Assembly: GCA_002474345.1 (NCBI GenBank) | Contig: DKQD01000060.1 | Span: forward strand, 40,980-87,539 | DNA from: Bacteriovoracaceae bacterium UBA7317 | GTDB lineage: Bacteria; Bdellovibrionota; Bacteriovoracia; Bacteriovoracales; Bacteriovoracaceae | Length of the DNA: 46,560 bases | Reading direction: 5' to 3' | Shown: piece after piece, positions 17,646-26,956 of the stretch | Numbering within the stretch: position 1 is the first letter of the stretch | Layout: each line of letters begins with the position of its first letter | Made by a program: the position numbers and the translations under genes | Notes under the pieces: generated by a model | Seen by the model: the letters and a program-made list of their open reading frames with translations, nothing else | Database searches by the model: none | Told to the model about the DNA's origin: nothing

Positions 17646-17674
17646 AGAGGGAGGGTAAACCTTCCTCTTTTTTT
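17646..17674 (+). terminator. intercistronic terminator between acpP and fabF
   Basis: AGAGGGAGG (17646-17654) pairs with CCTTCCTCT (17660-17668) with one G-U pair, and a run of seven T follows. Placed between two genes of the same cluster, it would let most transcripts end after acpP and some continue into fabF. Confidence 0.75.
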
Positions 17675-17706
17675 AGGCCATTTAGGGATGATCAAAGGAC
17701 TAGAAA

Positions 17707-18969
17707 ATGACTAATGGTAAATTAAATCGCGTTGCAATCACAGGGATGGGTGCCATTTGTGGTTTAGGACATTCTCTTCCCGAGATATGGAAAAAAATTA
17801 AAGATGGTGAGTCTGGTATCTCAAAAGTTGAACACAGTTATGCTGATAAAGACCTACCGATTAACATCGCTGGCGAAGTCAAAAACTTCACTATAAACGA
17901 AGAGCTCCTCTCAGCAAAAGAAGCTCCTCGCTATGACAAATTCATTCACTTTGCACTCCACTCAGCAAATGAAGCCTATTTAAATGCAGGCTTAGACAAA
18001 AGTCACAATTACCTTCCAGAAAAAATGGGCTGTATTATAGGTGTAGGGATGGGTGGCTTCCCATTCATGGAAAAAGAGCACAATAATTTTAAAAATAAAG
18101 GACATAGAAGGGTAAGCCCTTTCTTTATTCCCTCCGTGATTCCAAATATGGCATCTGGCTTAGTAAGCATTAGAATGAACCTTAGAGGTGTCAATTTTAC
18201 TATATCTAGTGCCTGTGCTTCAGCTGGGCATGCCCTCTCAACGGCAGCTACAGAAATTATGGCAGGTAGGCAAGACCTTATTATTTCAGGAGGTGCTGAA
18301 AGTGTCCTCTGTAATCTGCCATACTCCGGCTTTAATAATATGAAAGCGCTTTCAAAGAGTATTGAAAACCCTAAAACGACTTCCAGACCGTTTGATGTCG
18401 ATAGAAATGGTTTTGTTATGGGAGAAGGTGCAGGGATTCTTGTATTAGAGAACCTTGAGAAAGCGAAAGACAGGGGCGCAACAATATATGCTGAGCTCAT
18501 TGGCTTTGGAAACTCCTCAGATGCCCATCACATAACTGCTCCACACCCAGAGGGCATAGGAGCTTCAGGGTGTATGCAACAAGCTCTTGAATCTGCAGGA
18601 ATTGCTCCTGAGAAAATTGACTATATTAATGCCCACGGCACCTCAACACCTTTAGGAGATATTGCCGAAACAAAAGCGATTAAGAAAGTTTTTGGTGAAC
18701 ATGCATATTCCCTTAAAGTGAGCTCTACAAAGTCAATGACAGGGCACCTCCTAGGGGCAGCAGGTGGAGTTGAAACTATTTTTTCTTCTCTCGCAATACA
18801 TGAGGGAATTCTACCTCCAACCATTAACTTAAATAAGCAAGACCCTGAATGCGACTTAGATTATGTAGCAAATAAAGCGAAAACAATGAACGTTGAGTAT
18901 GCTCTCAATAATTCTTTCGGATTTGGAGGGACAAACAGTGCTCTTGTCCTTAAAAAGTTTCGAGACTAA
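17707..18969 (+). CDS. fabF: 3-oxoacyl-ACP synthase II
   Basis: 420 residues, typical for KAS II. The Cys-His-His triad is complete: C170 in [12 protein letters not shown]310 in [11 protein letters not shown] and H347 in [15 protein letters not shown]. It condenses malonyl-ACP with acyl-ACP. The C-terminal [14 protein letters not shown] is conserved. FabB is the close alternative, but its position after acpP and its length favour FabF. Confidence 0.95.
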   Translation: MTNGKLNRVAITGMGAICGLGHSLPEIWKKIKDGESGISKVEHSYADKDLPINIAGEVKNFTINEELLSAKEAPRYDKFIHFALHSANEAYLNAGLDKSHNYLPEKMGCIIGVGMGGFPFMEKEHNNFKNKGHRRVSPFFIPSVIPNMASGLVSIRMNLRGVNFTISSACASAGHALSTAATEIMAGRQDLIISGGAESVLCNLPYSGFNNMKALSKSIENPKTTSRPFDVDRNGFVMGEGAGILVLENLEKAKDRGATIYAELIGFGNSSDAHHITAPHPEGIGASGCMQQALESAGIAPEKIDYINAHGTSTPLGDIAETKAIKKVFGEHAYSLKVSSTKSMTGHLLGAAGGVETIFSSLAIHEGILPPTINLNKQDPECDLDYVANKAKTMNVEYALNNSFGFGGTNSALVLKKFRD

Positions 18970-18989
18970 TTTACAGAAAGGAAAACCTT

Positions 18990-20249
18990 ATGTTTCACCC
19001 AAACTCAATAGAACTATCTAAAATGGACAAAGAGGTTGCCGATCTTATTGCTAAGGAAAAAGGAAGACAAGAAAATGGCCTTGAGCTTATAGCCTCAGAA
19101 AACTATGCTTCCCCTGCTGTTCTTGAAGCCCAAGGTTCTATCCTGACCAATAAATATGCTGAAGGCCAACCAAGGAAACGCTATTATGGTGGTTGTGAAT
19201 TTGTAGATCACATTGAAGAGCTGGCAATTGAAAGAGCGGCAAAATTATTTAAGGCGAATTATGCTAATGTCCAAGCTCACTCTGGATCGCAGGCAAATAT
19301 GGGCGTCTTTTTCTCTCTCTTAGAGCATGGAGATAAAATACTAGGAATGAACCTTTCTGAAGGAGGACACCTAACTCACGGTTCCCCTGTCAATTTCTCA
19401 GGGAAACTTTTTAAAAATGCATACTATGGCTTAAATGAAAAAACTGAGACCCTGGACTATAATGATATTTTGGAAAAAGCAAAAGCAGAAAGGCCAAAGC
19501 TAATCATTGCTGGCGCCTCTGCTTACCCAAGAACTATTGACTTTAAAAAGTTTCGGGAAATAGCTGACGAGGTTGGAGCTTTCTTGGTTGCAGATGTTGC
19601 TCACATAGCTGGCCTCATAGCAGTCGGACTTCATCCGACTCCTGTTACAGAAGCGCACGCAGTAACCACGACAACTCACAAAACCTTGAGAGGACCTAGG
19701 GGTGGATTAATTCTCACTCAAGATGAGGAACTCCACAAAAAGTTTAACTTCAATATTTTTCCTGGTATACAAGGAGGCCCAATGGAACACACCATTGGAG
19801 CCAAAGCCGTTGCTTTTCACGAAGCACTTCAACCTGAATTTTTGGATTATCAAAAACAGGTCCTTCAAAATGCAAAAGCATTAGCTAATAAATTACAAGA
19901 GCTGGGAATAGATATAGTTTCAGGTGGAACAGACAACCATCTAATTCTCGTTAAAACAGACTCAGTTGACCTAAGTGGGAAAAAAGCAGAAAGAATCCTG
20001 GAAGCTTCTGGTATAACCTGCAACAAAAATATGATCCCGGGCGACAAGAGGTCACCTTTTGTTACTTCTGGAGTAAGAGTTGGCACACCTGCTATAACCA
20101 CTCGCGGCTTAACAGAAGAGCATATGGATCAACTTGGTATTTGGATGAATGAAGCACTCAGAAATCCAGATAGCGAAACAACTCATACAAAAATTAAGAA
20201 AGAAGTTCTTGAGCTTTGCTCAGCATTTCCTGTTTACCCTAACCTTTAA
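18990..20249 (+). CDS. glyA: serine hydroxymethyltransferase
   Basis: 419 residues. The PLP Lys is K231 in [33 protein letters not shown] and [16 protein letters not shown] are the folate/serine-site signatures. It converts Ser and tetrahydrofolate to Gly and methylene-THF. It begins 21 bases after fabF with a GAAAGGAAAA ribosome site, so it is probably in the same transcript. Confidence 0.97.
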   Translation: MFHPNSIELSKMDKEVADLIAKEKGRQENGLELIASENYASPAVLEAQGSILTNKYAEGQPRKRYYGGCEFVDHIEELAIERAAKLFKANYANVQAHSGSQANMGVFFSLLEHGDKILGMNLSEGGHLTHGSPVNFSGKLFKNAYYGLNEKTETLDYNDILEKAKAERPKLIIAGASAYPRTIDFKKFREIADEVGAFLVADVAHIAGLIAVGLHPTPVTEAHAVTTTTHKTLRGPRGGLILTQDEELHKKFNFNIFPGIQGGPMEHTIGAKAVAFHEALQPEFLDYQKQVLQNAKALANKLQELGIDIVSGGTDNHLILVKTDSVDLSGKKAERILEASGITCNKNMIPGDKRSPFVTSGVRVGTPAITTRGLTEEHMDQLGIWMNEALRNPDSETTHTKIKKEVLELCSAFPVYPNL

Positions 20250-20275
20250 AAGAAAAGAGATTTCGAGAAGAATTT

Positions 20276-20785
20276 ATGGATAATAAAGAACTTAAGTCAC
20301 TTGCAAGAATTTATGCTTTTCAGTTTTTATACCACCTTCAATTGAACCATTTTTCTGAATCAAGAGAAAAACTTCAAGAGGATATAAATAGGGAAAGCAG
20401 CCATGACCTCATCGAGAGCCTCCTTAATGAGTTTGAAACTGCCCTCTTAGAAAGTGATGAGCAAAAAGAGGCCTTAACAAAATTGGGCCCAAAGGAAAAA
20501 AGTTTTGCAAAAAAGCTTATCCTTGGTGTTATCAAGGAAACCCCTTCGCTAGAGAAGGATATAGAAAAATGTTCTACAAACTGGAACATTGAAAAAATGA
20601 ATAAAGTTGACTTGACGCTTCTTTTAATAGCATGCTTTGAAATTCAACACATAGACTACACCCCTGATAAAGTCGTTATTAATGAAGCCATAAATATTGC
20701 AAAACAGTTCGGAACAAATAAATCTTCCTCATTTATCAATGGGGTACTTAACAAACTTTTTGAATTAAATAATAATAAACAATAA
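20276..20785 (+). CDS. nusB: transcription antitermination factor NusB
   Basis: 169 residues. The N-terminal ARIYAFQFLYHLQLN corresponds to the RNA-binding helix (ARxxAxQxLY), and the C-terminal VVINEAINIAKQFGTNKSSS, followed by FINGVLNKL, is the other NusB hallmark. NusB with NusE/S10 binds boxA for rRNA antitermination. It has a longer middle segment (about residues 35-75) than E. coli NusB (139 residues). Follows glyA by 26 bases. Confidence 0.93.
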   Translation: MDNKELKSLARIYAFQFLYHLQLNHFSESREKLQEDINRESSHDLIESLLNEFETALLESDEQKEALTKLGPKEKSFAKKLILGVIKETPSLEKDIEKCSTNWNIEKMNKVDLTLLLIACFEIQHIDYTPDKVVINEAINIAKQFGTNKSSSFINGVLNKLFELNNNKQ

Positions 20786-20786
20786 T

Positions 20787-21191
20787 ATGGTAGAAGAAAC
20801 ATCATTCCTTCAAGACAAGATTAGCTCAAAGACGAGTGGCATACTTTGGCTGACTCCAGATGACTTAAAAGAGAAGCCTAAGCCGTTCTATGCACTAAAT
20901 TATTTTTTCGATGGTCTTCTTATGAACTATTTCCAAAGAGAGCTACCATCTCATAAAACTCCAAACTTATTTTTTACTAAGAATTTCAATAAAAACCTCT
21001 TCCTTGGTCATTACAACCTAGGTTTTTCCGCAATTGATAAGGAAATAGGGGTATTTTTAGATATAGTTGCTAACCTGGCTGAGGAAAAGAGTCAGATCCT
21101 TATCCTACAACCAAAAAATACTGACGAGAAGCTGATCAAAAAAATCACTGCAAACCAGTTTTTTGTATTCCAGGCCTTTAAATTACCTTAA
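20787..21191 (+). CDS. small protein of unknown function after nusB
   Basis: 134 residues starting one base after the nusB stop, so translation is probably coupled. No family recognised. It has alternating strands and helices, no signal peptide and no membrane segment. LNYFFDGLLMNYFQREL is amphipathic, and a predicted strand ILILQPKN lies near the end. Coding use looks like the neighbours. Last gene of the plus-strand run that begins at fabD. Confidence 0.7.
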   Translation: MVEETSFLQDKISSKTSGILWLTPDDLKEKPKPFYALNYFFDGLLMNYFQRELPSHKTPNLFFTKNFNKNLFLGHYNLGFSAIDKEIGVFLDIVANLAEEKSQILILQPKNTDEKLIKKITANQFFVFQAFKLP

Positions 21192-21212
21192 TTGTTGGGT
21201 TTAAAAGCCTTC

Positions 21213-21515
21213 TCAGACAAATTCGATCTCAATGCTTTGAAAGTGCTCTTCAAACTCTTTAACAATAGACTTTATTTTTTCTAGATCTTTATTTTTAGCT
21301 GCAATTTCAATAGCCGCGCCGTATTCGCTCATTTTGTCAAAACCGTAACTTCCGGCGTTTCCTTTTAATTTATGACCTATTGACTCCAGTTGATCAAAGT
21401 CTTCCGTGTCAATAGCTGCTTTAAAAAGGTTTATATCCTTTTCCCTGCCTTCCAAAAAGTTAGGGATAATCTCCTTTATTTCTTCATCAATTTGGACAAC
21501 CGTTTTCATTGTCAA
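21213..21515 (-). CDS. standalone histidine phosphotransfer (HPt) protein
   Basis: About 100 residues forming an HPt four-helix bundle. The phospho-accepting His is H48 in LESIGHKLKGNAGSYGF, a textbook HPt motif. These proteins relay phosphate between receiver domains of hybrid kinases and response regulators. No kinase is adjacent, so it is an orphan relay. The start may be residue 3 (MKT). It ends 21 bases from the convergent unknown gene; 21516-21747 contains no gene that I can support. Confidence 0.88.
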   Translation of the reverse strand: MTMKTVVQIDEEIKEIIPNFLEGREKDINLFKAAIDTEDFDQLESIGHKLKGNAGSYGFDKMSEYGAAIEIAAKNKDLEKIKSIVKEFEEHFQSIEIEFV

Positions 21516-21747
21516 TATTCCTTTTTGAAAAATTATTACTTTATAATTTTTTCCAAACTGTTAACGAGCTATCTTTTCTAGAAGGCTTTTGCTTAAAGTT
21601 CTATAAATTAAATCAACTTTCCTTAAAACCAGCCTAGACTTGATTTTTTTCCGTGAAAGTTCTCAGCAAACAATCTATCTAAATGGATTATAACTTAATG
21701 AAAAAAAGCAAGCAATTCATCAGAAGATTTGCCTCTTTAAATTTTGA

Positions 21748-22554
21748 CTATGGAAGAGCGCAAATATAAGTGACCCAGGATTCGCAATTCTCGGCAGTTT
21801 CAGTCTTATAAAACTCGCCATCACCACCACCATCACCATCATCACCTTCCCAAAAGGCGATAGTTTTGGAGAAACCAGCATCTTCCATAATTTCTCTCAA
21901 CTCAGCAATACCCCACATTCTCCAATCATAAGAGAAAACTTTATGATATTTTTGGTTATCTTTATGGGTCTTGAAATGAATGTAGTATTGGCACTCTTCA
22001 GTTATAGGATTAAAGTTATCGCAATCCCAAAAGTAGGAAAAATCTTCATGCTCCGTTTCCTCAACCAACTCACTTCTAGCTTCGGTCCCTCCAAAAAGAT
22101 CTATAAAAAAAGCCCCTTGATCGTTAAGCCCTTCTCTTACCCTAGTAAAGTACTCCAGTAGCTGTTTTCTCTTTTTAAAAATAAAATAAGAGAAGTTAAA
22201 GGCAACGATAACATCAGTTTTAAAATCAAATTTATCCAGGACATTAGCCTCCATAAACTTCATTCTTTCTTTTTCAGTCTTTGTCAATTTCGATAAATGA
22301 TTTTCAATACCATAGCCTATTGGCTCAGGATCGATGTCGATGGCCCACGAAAAATTTTTTGGTCCTTCTTTAACCCAGTTACAAGCCAAAGCACCTGTTC
22401 CACCAAAATCCTCACGTAAAGTTAGAGGCTCTTTGTTGTAAATCTTTTTATAATTATCCTTAAGAAAATCAATATCACTTTCGAAGCACTGAACTGCAGT
22501 TTCATAATATTTATACTTTTGGCTAGTGCTTAATACACCTGTTTCTTTAGTCAT
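21748..22554 (-). CDS. class I SAM-dependent methyltransferase
   Basis: 268 residues. Motif I is LREDFGGTGALACNW, followed by the acidic AIDIDPEP, and VIVAFNFSYFIFKKRKQLLE matches motif IV and the next helix. The C-terminal region holds an Asp/Gly run DDGDGGGDGEF made from a GAT/GGT microsatellite. The substrate is unknown; the general shape fits small-molecule methyltransferases. It is a single gene with gaps on both sides. Confidence 0.8.
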   Translation of the reverse strand: MTKETGVLSTSQKYKYYETAVQCFESDIDFLKDNYKKIYNKEPLTLREDFGGTGALACNWVKEGPKNFSWAIDIDPEPIGYGIENHLSKLTKTEKERMKFMEANVLDKFDFKTDVIVAFNFSYFIFKKRKQLLEYFTRVREGLNDQGAFFIDLFGGTEARSELVEETEHEDFSYFWDCDNFNPITEECQYYIHFKTHKDNQKYHKVFSYDWRMWGIAELREIMEDAGFSKTIAFWEGDDGDGGGDGEFYKTETAENCESWVTYICALP

Positions 22555-22620
22555 AAAGATTTCCTAAAAAAAATAAGCTGATATTAGAGGAAAAAAGCTA
22601 GCACATCCATTTAGTCAAAG

Positions 22621-22998
22621 TCAATAAGACTTGACCTCTCGAATAAAAGAACCAAAGTGATTATTAACATTGTCCTTTAAAGAAAATCTTTGATCATTGA
22701 GCTTATAAACACTCCTAGCTAGATCGATAAACCTTTCTCCAAACTGGCCTAAAGACTCTAACTCTCTTAATTCTTCTTCTACATTCCAAAGCTTTAGATT
22801 AACTTTTTTTAGGCTAACCAAAAAGTCTCTTCTCTCAACTTCTGGAAATATCTCAATTTTTTCATAAAGGAGGTCACATTCTCTGCAAACACTATTTATC
22901 TTAACTGAGTCGCTAATTTTTTCTTTTTTTATTTCGAGGATGGAAATTTTATCAAAAACTTCACCAACTGATAAAGTACAATTCAAGGCTACTTCCAA
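22621..22998 (-). CDS. DUF6165 family protein
   Basis: 125 residues. The opening LNCTLSVGEVFDKISILEIK, then KEKISDSVKINSVCRECDLL, matches the DUF6165 pattern (SxGExxDKxTILEIK). This family is often found in polysaccharide or LPS loci, but its function is not established. It overlaps greB by 10 bases and is the last gene of a phosphatase-greB-DUF6165 run. Confidence 0.75.
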   Translation of the reverse strand: MEVALNCTLSVGEVFDKISILEIKKEKISDSVKINSVCRECDLLYEKIEIFPEVERRDFLVSLKKVNLKLWNVEEELRELESLGQFGERFIDLARSVYKLNDQRFSLKDNVNNHFGSFIREVKSY

Positions 22999-23501
22999 GA
23001 CTCCTCCTTATATCTATCAATTGATATCTCTTTATAATCCAAGTCTACAATCTCTAATTCTATTTCTCCATTGGGTTTTATCACTGTACAAAAATCGCCC
23101 ACCATTTTTCCTAGAAGAGTCTTGCCTATAGGTGATTTCCAACTGATCATGCCTTTTTCGATATTTATTTCATCGATTCCAACAATAGTTACTTTTTTTT
23201 CTTCCCCACTTTCCTCTCGAAAAATGACGGACGCTCCAAACTGAATTGTTTTAGACTTAATTGAAAGAGGATCAACGATTAAAGCCAAGTTAATTCTCTT
23301 TCCTAAAAACTTTAATCTCCTATCAATTTCTCTTAACCTCTTTTTACCATAGATATAATCAGCATTTTCTGATCGATCGCCTAAAGAAGCCGCCCAAGAA
23401 ACAACTGAAACAACCTTAGGCCTTTCAATTTTTAATAAAAAGTCCCTTTCATCAATAAGCCTTTTTAATCCAAAAGGCGTTATATAATTTTTCTCTTTCA
23501 T
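22989..23501 (-). CDS. greB: transcription elongation factor GreB
   Basis: 170 residues. N-terminal coiled coil with NYITPFGLKRLIDERDFLL and the tip motif ASLGDRSENADYIYGKKRLR, whose acidic residues reach the RNA polymerase active site and stimulate cleavage of backtracked RNA. The C-terminal FKBP-like domain runs from about residue 85. The IYGKKRLREIDRRLKFL helix is the GreB rather than GreA form. It starts 6 bases after the phosphatase gene. Confidence 0.93.
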   Translation of the reverse strand: MKEKNYITPFGLKRLIDERDFLLKIERPKVVSVVSWAASLGDRSENADYIYGKKRLREIDRRLKFLGKRINLALIVDPLSIKSKTIQFGASVIFREESGEEKKVTIVGIDEINIEKGMISWKSPIGKTLLGKMVGDFCTVIKPNGEIELEIVDLDYKEISIDRYKEESWK

Positions 23502-23506
23502 ACTTT

Positions 23507-23989
23507 TCAGACAACCTTACCTTCATTTAAAAGATATTTCAAAAGACCTTCAGTGGCATCTTCCAAAATATCCAACACCGTTTCAAAACCATCCTCTCCT
23601 GTAAAATAGGGGTCTGGTACTTCATCTGCCATTATGGAGCTACAGAAATCAGTCATAAGCCTTATTTTGTCTGAATAAAGATTATTTAAATCCTGGTTCC
23701 TGATCGACCTCAAGTTGTTCTTATCCATGACAAGAATTAAGTCAAAATTGTCAAAGTCTATAGATTTATCAAAGGGTCTTGATCTCGAGTTCATGGAGAC
23801 CCCTCTCTTTAAAGCATGCTTTATACTTCTTGAATCAGGCAGCTCCCCTGTATGAACCGAAGACGTTCCTGCAGAGTCACATTCAATTTTATGAGACAAT
23901 TTTTTTTCTTCCAATAATTTGTTCATAACACCCTCAGCAGTGGGTGACCTACATATATTACCTAAACAAACAAAAAGAATTTTTTTCAA
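23507..23989 (-). CDS. low-molecular-weight protein-tyrosine phosphatase
   Basis: 160 residues. The P-loop CLGNICRSP holds the catalytic Cys C8 (CX5R). The general-acid Asp is in EVPDPYFTGEDGFE. DLILVMDKNNLRSI is a conserved strand and loop. It hydrolyses phosphotyrosine; in bacteria it often controls capsule/LPS kinases, and arsenate reductases of the same fold are the alternative. It lies first in a run with greB and DUF6165. Confidence 0.93.
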   Translation of the reverse strand: MKKILFVCLGNICRSPTAEGVMNKLLEEKKLSHKIECDSAGTSSVHTGELPDSRSIKHALKRGVSMNSRSRPFDKSIDFDNFDLILVMDKNNLRSIRNQDLNNLYSDKIRLMTDFCSSIMADEVPDPYFTGEDGFETVLDILEDATEGLLKYLLNEGKVV

Positions 23990-24065
23990 GGCGACTATCC
24001 TTTTGAACTTATTTTTGTCATAAAAATGATAATATATTCTTAAATCTTCAAAAATGGAATGCTAG

Positions 24066-24614
24066 ATGAGCACTAAGCCAGTCCTCAGAATGGGGCACCC
24101 ACTACTAAGACAAGCCGCTGAAAATGTGGCATACGATGAAATTAAATCTGAAGAATTTTCTCAACTCATTAGGGATATGTATGACACCATGAAACAAGAA
24201 GGTGGGATTGGCATTGCTGCGCCTCAAATTGGTGTTAGTAAGCAAGTTGCCATCATCGAACTTCCGGAGGACAGCGAGCGCTACGAAGAAGTCGAGAAAA
24301 CGCCTCTTTTAGTCATTATTAACCCTGTTTTGACTGTTCTCGATAATGAAAAAAAAGGTTATTGGGAAGGCTGTCTCTCTGTTCCCGGACTGAGAGGATA
24401 TGTTGAACGACCCCAAAAAATAAAAGTAGAATTTACTGACTTAGACCTCAAAAAACAAACCCTTGAGCTTGATGGGTTCCTAGCAACAGTTTTTCAACAT
24501 GAGTTAGATCATCTTTCAGGAACTCTTTACGTAGATAAGATAAAAGACACCAAACACCTTTCTTATGAAGAAGAGTTTATACAATTTTTCCGAGATGAAG
24601 ACACCTTAGAATGA
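24066..24614 (+). CDS. def: peptide deformylase
   Basis: 182 residues. All three motifs are present: GIGIAAPQIG, EGCLSVPG (metal ligand C103) and FQHELDHLSG (H145, E146, H149). It removes the formyl group from new proteins. It starts from ATG at 24066, divergent from the phosphatase, and overlaps the next gene by 4 bases. No fmt gene follows, unlike in many genomes. Confidence 0.96.
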   Translation: MSTKPVLRMGHPLLRQAAENVAYDEIKSEEFSQLIRDMYDTMKQEGGIGIAAPQIGVSKQVAIIELPEDSERYEEVEKTPLLVIINPVLTVLDNEKKGYWEGCLSVPGLRGYVERPQKIKVEFTDLDLKKQTLELDGFLATVFQHELDHLSGTLYVDKIKDTKHLSYEEEFIQFFRDEDTLE

Positions 24615-25336
24615 AACTAACTAAAATTGGCACTTTTGAATCTTGTTTTAAGGAACTATTCGGAATTCCTCGTCAAAGCTCACTTGCTCCTTCAGTTCAA
24701 GGAAAAATTATCCTGAGCCCTCCCTTTGACAGATTGGAAATGATTTCAGACCTTGATAAATTTTCCCACCTTTGGGTAATTTTTGGCTTCCATGCTTTAA
24801 AAAATAATCGTTTCAGAACCACGGTCCGCCCTCCAAGACTCGGAGGGAACAAAAAAGTTGGAGTTTTTGCTACTAGATCCCCTTATAGACCAAACCCCTT
24901 AGGCATTTCCCTTCTAAAGATCATTAAAATTGCAAAAGAAGAGAAAGGTATCTCAATATTAGTTAGTGGGCAGGATATTTTGGACCAAACCCCAATCTAC
25001 GACATAAAGCCTTACCTACCGAGTGTTGATTATGCGACCAAAGCCAATGGAGGATGGACAGATCAAATTCCTGTTAATAAACACCCATCGGTACAATTTT
25101 CAACAGAGTCTATTAATAATATAAACAAGTTTTTTCTAGAAAAAGAAAGTCAGCTTTCTTTTCAAAAGATAATACAAGAAACTCTTATACTAGACCCAAG
25201 GCCTGGGCACCAAAGAAGCCAAAAGGAGTTAAAAACCTATGGGTTTCGCCTCCTTGATTTTGATGTCATATGGTCAGCAAGAAACGATAATTTTTTTGTT
25301 GAGAAGGTAATAAAAACCGAAGAAAGTCATTTATAA
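24611..25336 (+). CDS. trmO: tRNA (adenine-37-N6)-methyltransferase TrmO (TsaA/YaeB family)
   Basis: 241 residues with the TsaA-like beta barrel: KIGTFESCFKELFGIPRQ, FSHLWVIFGFH, RTTVRPPRLGG, VGVFATRSPYRPNPLGIS and DQTPIYDIKPYLPSVD are all family signatures. The C-terminal domain includes a DPRPGHQ segment. The enzyme adds the N6-methyl on t6A37 of tRNA-Thr, so it acts after the TsaC product of this same window. Coupled to def by an ATGA overlap. Confidence 0.93.
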   Translation: MKLTKIGTFESCFKELFGIPRQSSLAPSVQGKIILSPPFDRLEMISDLDKFSHLWVIFGFHALKNNRFRTTVRPPRLGGNKKVGVFATRSPYRPNPLGISLLKIIKIAKEEKGISILVSGQDILDQTPIYDIKPYLPSVDYATKANGGWTDQIPVNKHPSVQFSTESINNINKFFLEKESQLSFQKIIQETLILDPRPGHQRSQKELKTYGFRLLDFDVIWSARNDNFFVEKVIKTEESHL

Positions 25337-25340
25337 AAGC

Positions 25341-25604
25341 CTAAAGTTTTAACTCCTCTTCTTTATTACTATCGATAGAGCAACCACTTTCAAGATTATT
25401 TAATGACAAAGAGTCTTTTCTAACCTCAATTTTTTTCAAAACCTCCTCACCAGAATCACAATCTTTTTCCTTTTCGCTTTTGCTTTGATCTTTGATTCTA
25501 GAAACTCCACTTTTTTTAACGGCTTTAGTGGACTCTATTGTTTTATTTTTAATGCAAGATAAGTTCAAAAAAACTAAAACAAAATAAACAAAGCAAGTTT
25601 TCAT
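25341..25604 (-). CDS. small lipoprotein of unknown function
   Basis: 87 residues. The start MKTCFVYFVLVFLNLSC is a type II signal peptide with lipobox LNLSC. The mature part is charged and low-complexity (Lys, Glu, Ser), with no domain. It overlaps the SDR gene by 4 bases (ATGA) and ends 5 bases from the convergent trmO stop. Coding status is supported by the coupling and the clean signal peptide. Confidence 0.65.
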   Translation of the reverse strand: MKTCFVYFVLVFLNLSCIKNKTIESTKAVKKSGVSRIKDQSKSEKEKDCDSGEEVLKKIEVRKDSLSLNNLESGCSIDSNKEEELKL

Positions 25605-26368
25605 TGATTATTTCCCTTTTCATAGTGACTTGGATAAGCAAACCGACTAAAGCTCATTAAATAACGGTATAAACTTCGAGGCATCTTTTCCAACAAAATC
25701 ATAAGGAATTTCATTCTCAGAGGAAAAATATATAAAGATTTTTTTTTATCAATTGCCTTTGAAATTTTGATCGCCGCTTTTTTTGGATCCATTAAAAAGG
25801 GCATAGGGTGTTTATTTTTTCTAGTTAGTGGTGTGTCAACAAAGCCTGGAGCAATTGTCGTAACATCAATGCCAAACTTTTTAAAATCTATGGAATAAGA
25901 CTCACATATCTTTAATACAGCGCTCTTAGATCCACAATACGCCGCAGCACCAGGAAGCCCCACCAAGCCTGCAACAGATGATATCGCGACAAGGTGCCCC
26001 CCTTCTTTTTCCATAATATTAAACCCTGCCTCAAAGGTATTCAAAAAGCCATCAAGGTTTATCTTCAAAATTTCTCGAGCCGAAGAAAACTTTGGATAAC
26101 TTGACTTATCTCCCTGTGAAATTCCTGCATTTGCTATCAAAAGGTCAAGTTTTCCCTTCGCAAAATCTTTAATGACCCCCATTAAAGCCACACGGTCTGT
26201 CACATCCACCTCAAAACATGTTAACCCTTTCCCTAAAAAGAACTTGGAAACCTCAGGTAACTTCTTTAAATCCCTTCCACAAATCCCTACTTGGTGACCC
26301 CTATTGAGGTAATATTCTGTGAGGGCCCAACCAATTCCTGAAGTCCCTCCTGTAATAAAAATTTTCAT
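25601..26368 (-). CDS. short-chain dehydrogenase/reductase
   Basis: 255 residues from the ATG at 26368 (MKIFITGGTSGIG); an in-frame TTG at 26380 would add 4. The Rossmann motif is GGTSGIGWALTEYY, then IANAG, catalytic Ser in AISSVAG, and Tyr/Lys in AAYCGSKSAVLK. APGFVDTPLT is conserved. The C-terminus is basic and hydrophobic (MKFLMILLEKMPRSLYRYLM), which suggests a membrane-associated SDR acting on lipid. The exact substrate is unknown. Confidence 0.88.
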   Translation of the reverse strand: MKIFITGGTSGIGWALTEYYLNRGHQVGICGRDLKKLPEVSKFFLGKGLTCFEVDVTDRVALMGVIKDFAKGKLDLLIANAGISQGDKSSYPKFSSAREILKINLDGFLNTFEAGFNIMEKEGGHLVAISSVAGLVGLPGAAAYCGSKSAVLKICESYSIDFKKFGIDVTTIAPGFVDTPLTRKNKHPMPFLMDPKKAAIKISKAIDKKKSLYIFPLRMKFLMILLEKMPRSLYRYLMSFSRFAYPSHYEKGNNQ

Positions 26369-26468
26369 AACGGTACTCAACTTTACTGATCAAAAGTGAA
26401 ACAAATCAATCAAACACACTACACCATCTTTAAGGAAATAAAAATCTGTCGTAATGATGATTTTTTTC

Positions 26469-26497
26469 TTGACGATAATTTGAAAGGTACCTATATT
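26469..26497 (+). promoter_or_regulatory. sigma70-type promoter of tRNA-Asp
   Basis: TTGACG (26469-26474), a 17-base spacer, TATATT (26492-26497), with the mature tRNA starting 20 bases further. This is one of the best consensus matches in the window. Confidence 0.8.
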
Positions 26498-26517
26498 CTA
26501 TGAACTCGAGAGGGTAC

Positions 26518-26594
26518 GGGGGCGTAGTTAAGTTGGTTATAACGTCTGCCTGTCACGCAGAAGGCCGAGGGTTCGAGTCCCTTCGCTCCCGCCA
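26518..26594 (+). tRNA. tRNA-Asp (anticodon GTC)
   Basis: A complete 77-base cloverleaf. The acceptor stem GGGGGCG pairs with CGCTCCC (one G-U). The D arm is GTTA...TAAC with GG in the loop. The anticodon stem TCTGC/GCAGA frames the loop CTGTCAC with anticodon GTC. The T arm is GAGGG-TTCGAGT-CCCTT. Discriminator G and an encoded CCA end at 26594. G73 is the aspartyl identity base. Single tRNA, not in a cluster. Confidence 0.97.
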
Positions 26595-26740
26595 TTTTCT
26601 CCTCTCACAACAGTTCTTATTTACTCCTTTATCCATTATTTTCTCTTCAAAAATTATCAAAAACGTCGATAAACCACCTAGAAAAGATGGAACTTTATAT
26701 TTCAGTCGGTACAAAATGTTTCAATGAAGGAACTGAACTA

Positions 26741-26956
26741 ATGAAAAAAAAAGAATTACATAAACACTTTCTAAAAACGAAAGCTCTCGTTGTCCTATGG
26801 AAAAGGGAGGGTAATTCCAATAAAGAAATTATGGGTAAAATCTTAAAACTTATTCAGGATGGTAGACTTTCCCAATCTCCTGCCTTTAATCAAATCATTA
26901 AAGAATACTGTGAAAAGAAATTGTCTGAATTTGACGAAGAAACGAAAGCCTCTTAA
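26741..26956 (+). CDS. small basic helical protein of unknown function
   Basis: 71 residues from the ATG at 26741, which has AAGGA 9 bases upstream; a longer in-frame start at 26687 has no such site. The product starts MKKKELHKHFLKTKALVVLW and is helical and charged throughout. It has no signal peptide. No family recognised. It overlaps the last codon of the convergent gene at 26953. It may depend on read-through from the tRNA promoter, as no terminator is visible after the tRNA. Confidence 0.6.
   Translation: MKKKELHKHFLKTKALVVLWKREGNSNKEIMGKILKLIQDGRLSQSPAFNQIIKEYCEKKLSEFDEETKAS

Noticed and set aside
21699..21770. A 23-codon plus-strand frame starting ATG-AAA-AAA-AGC
   Set aside because: No ribosome site, no conserved feature, and it runs into the end of the convergent methyltransferase gene.
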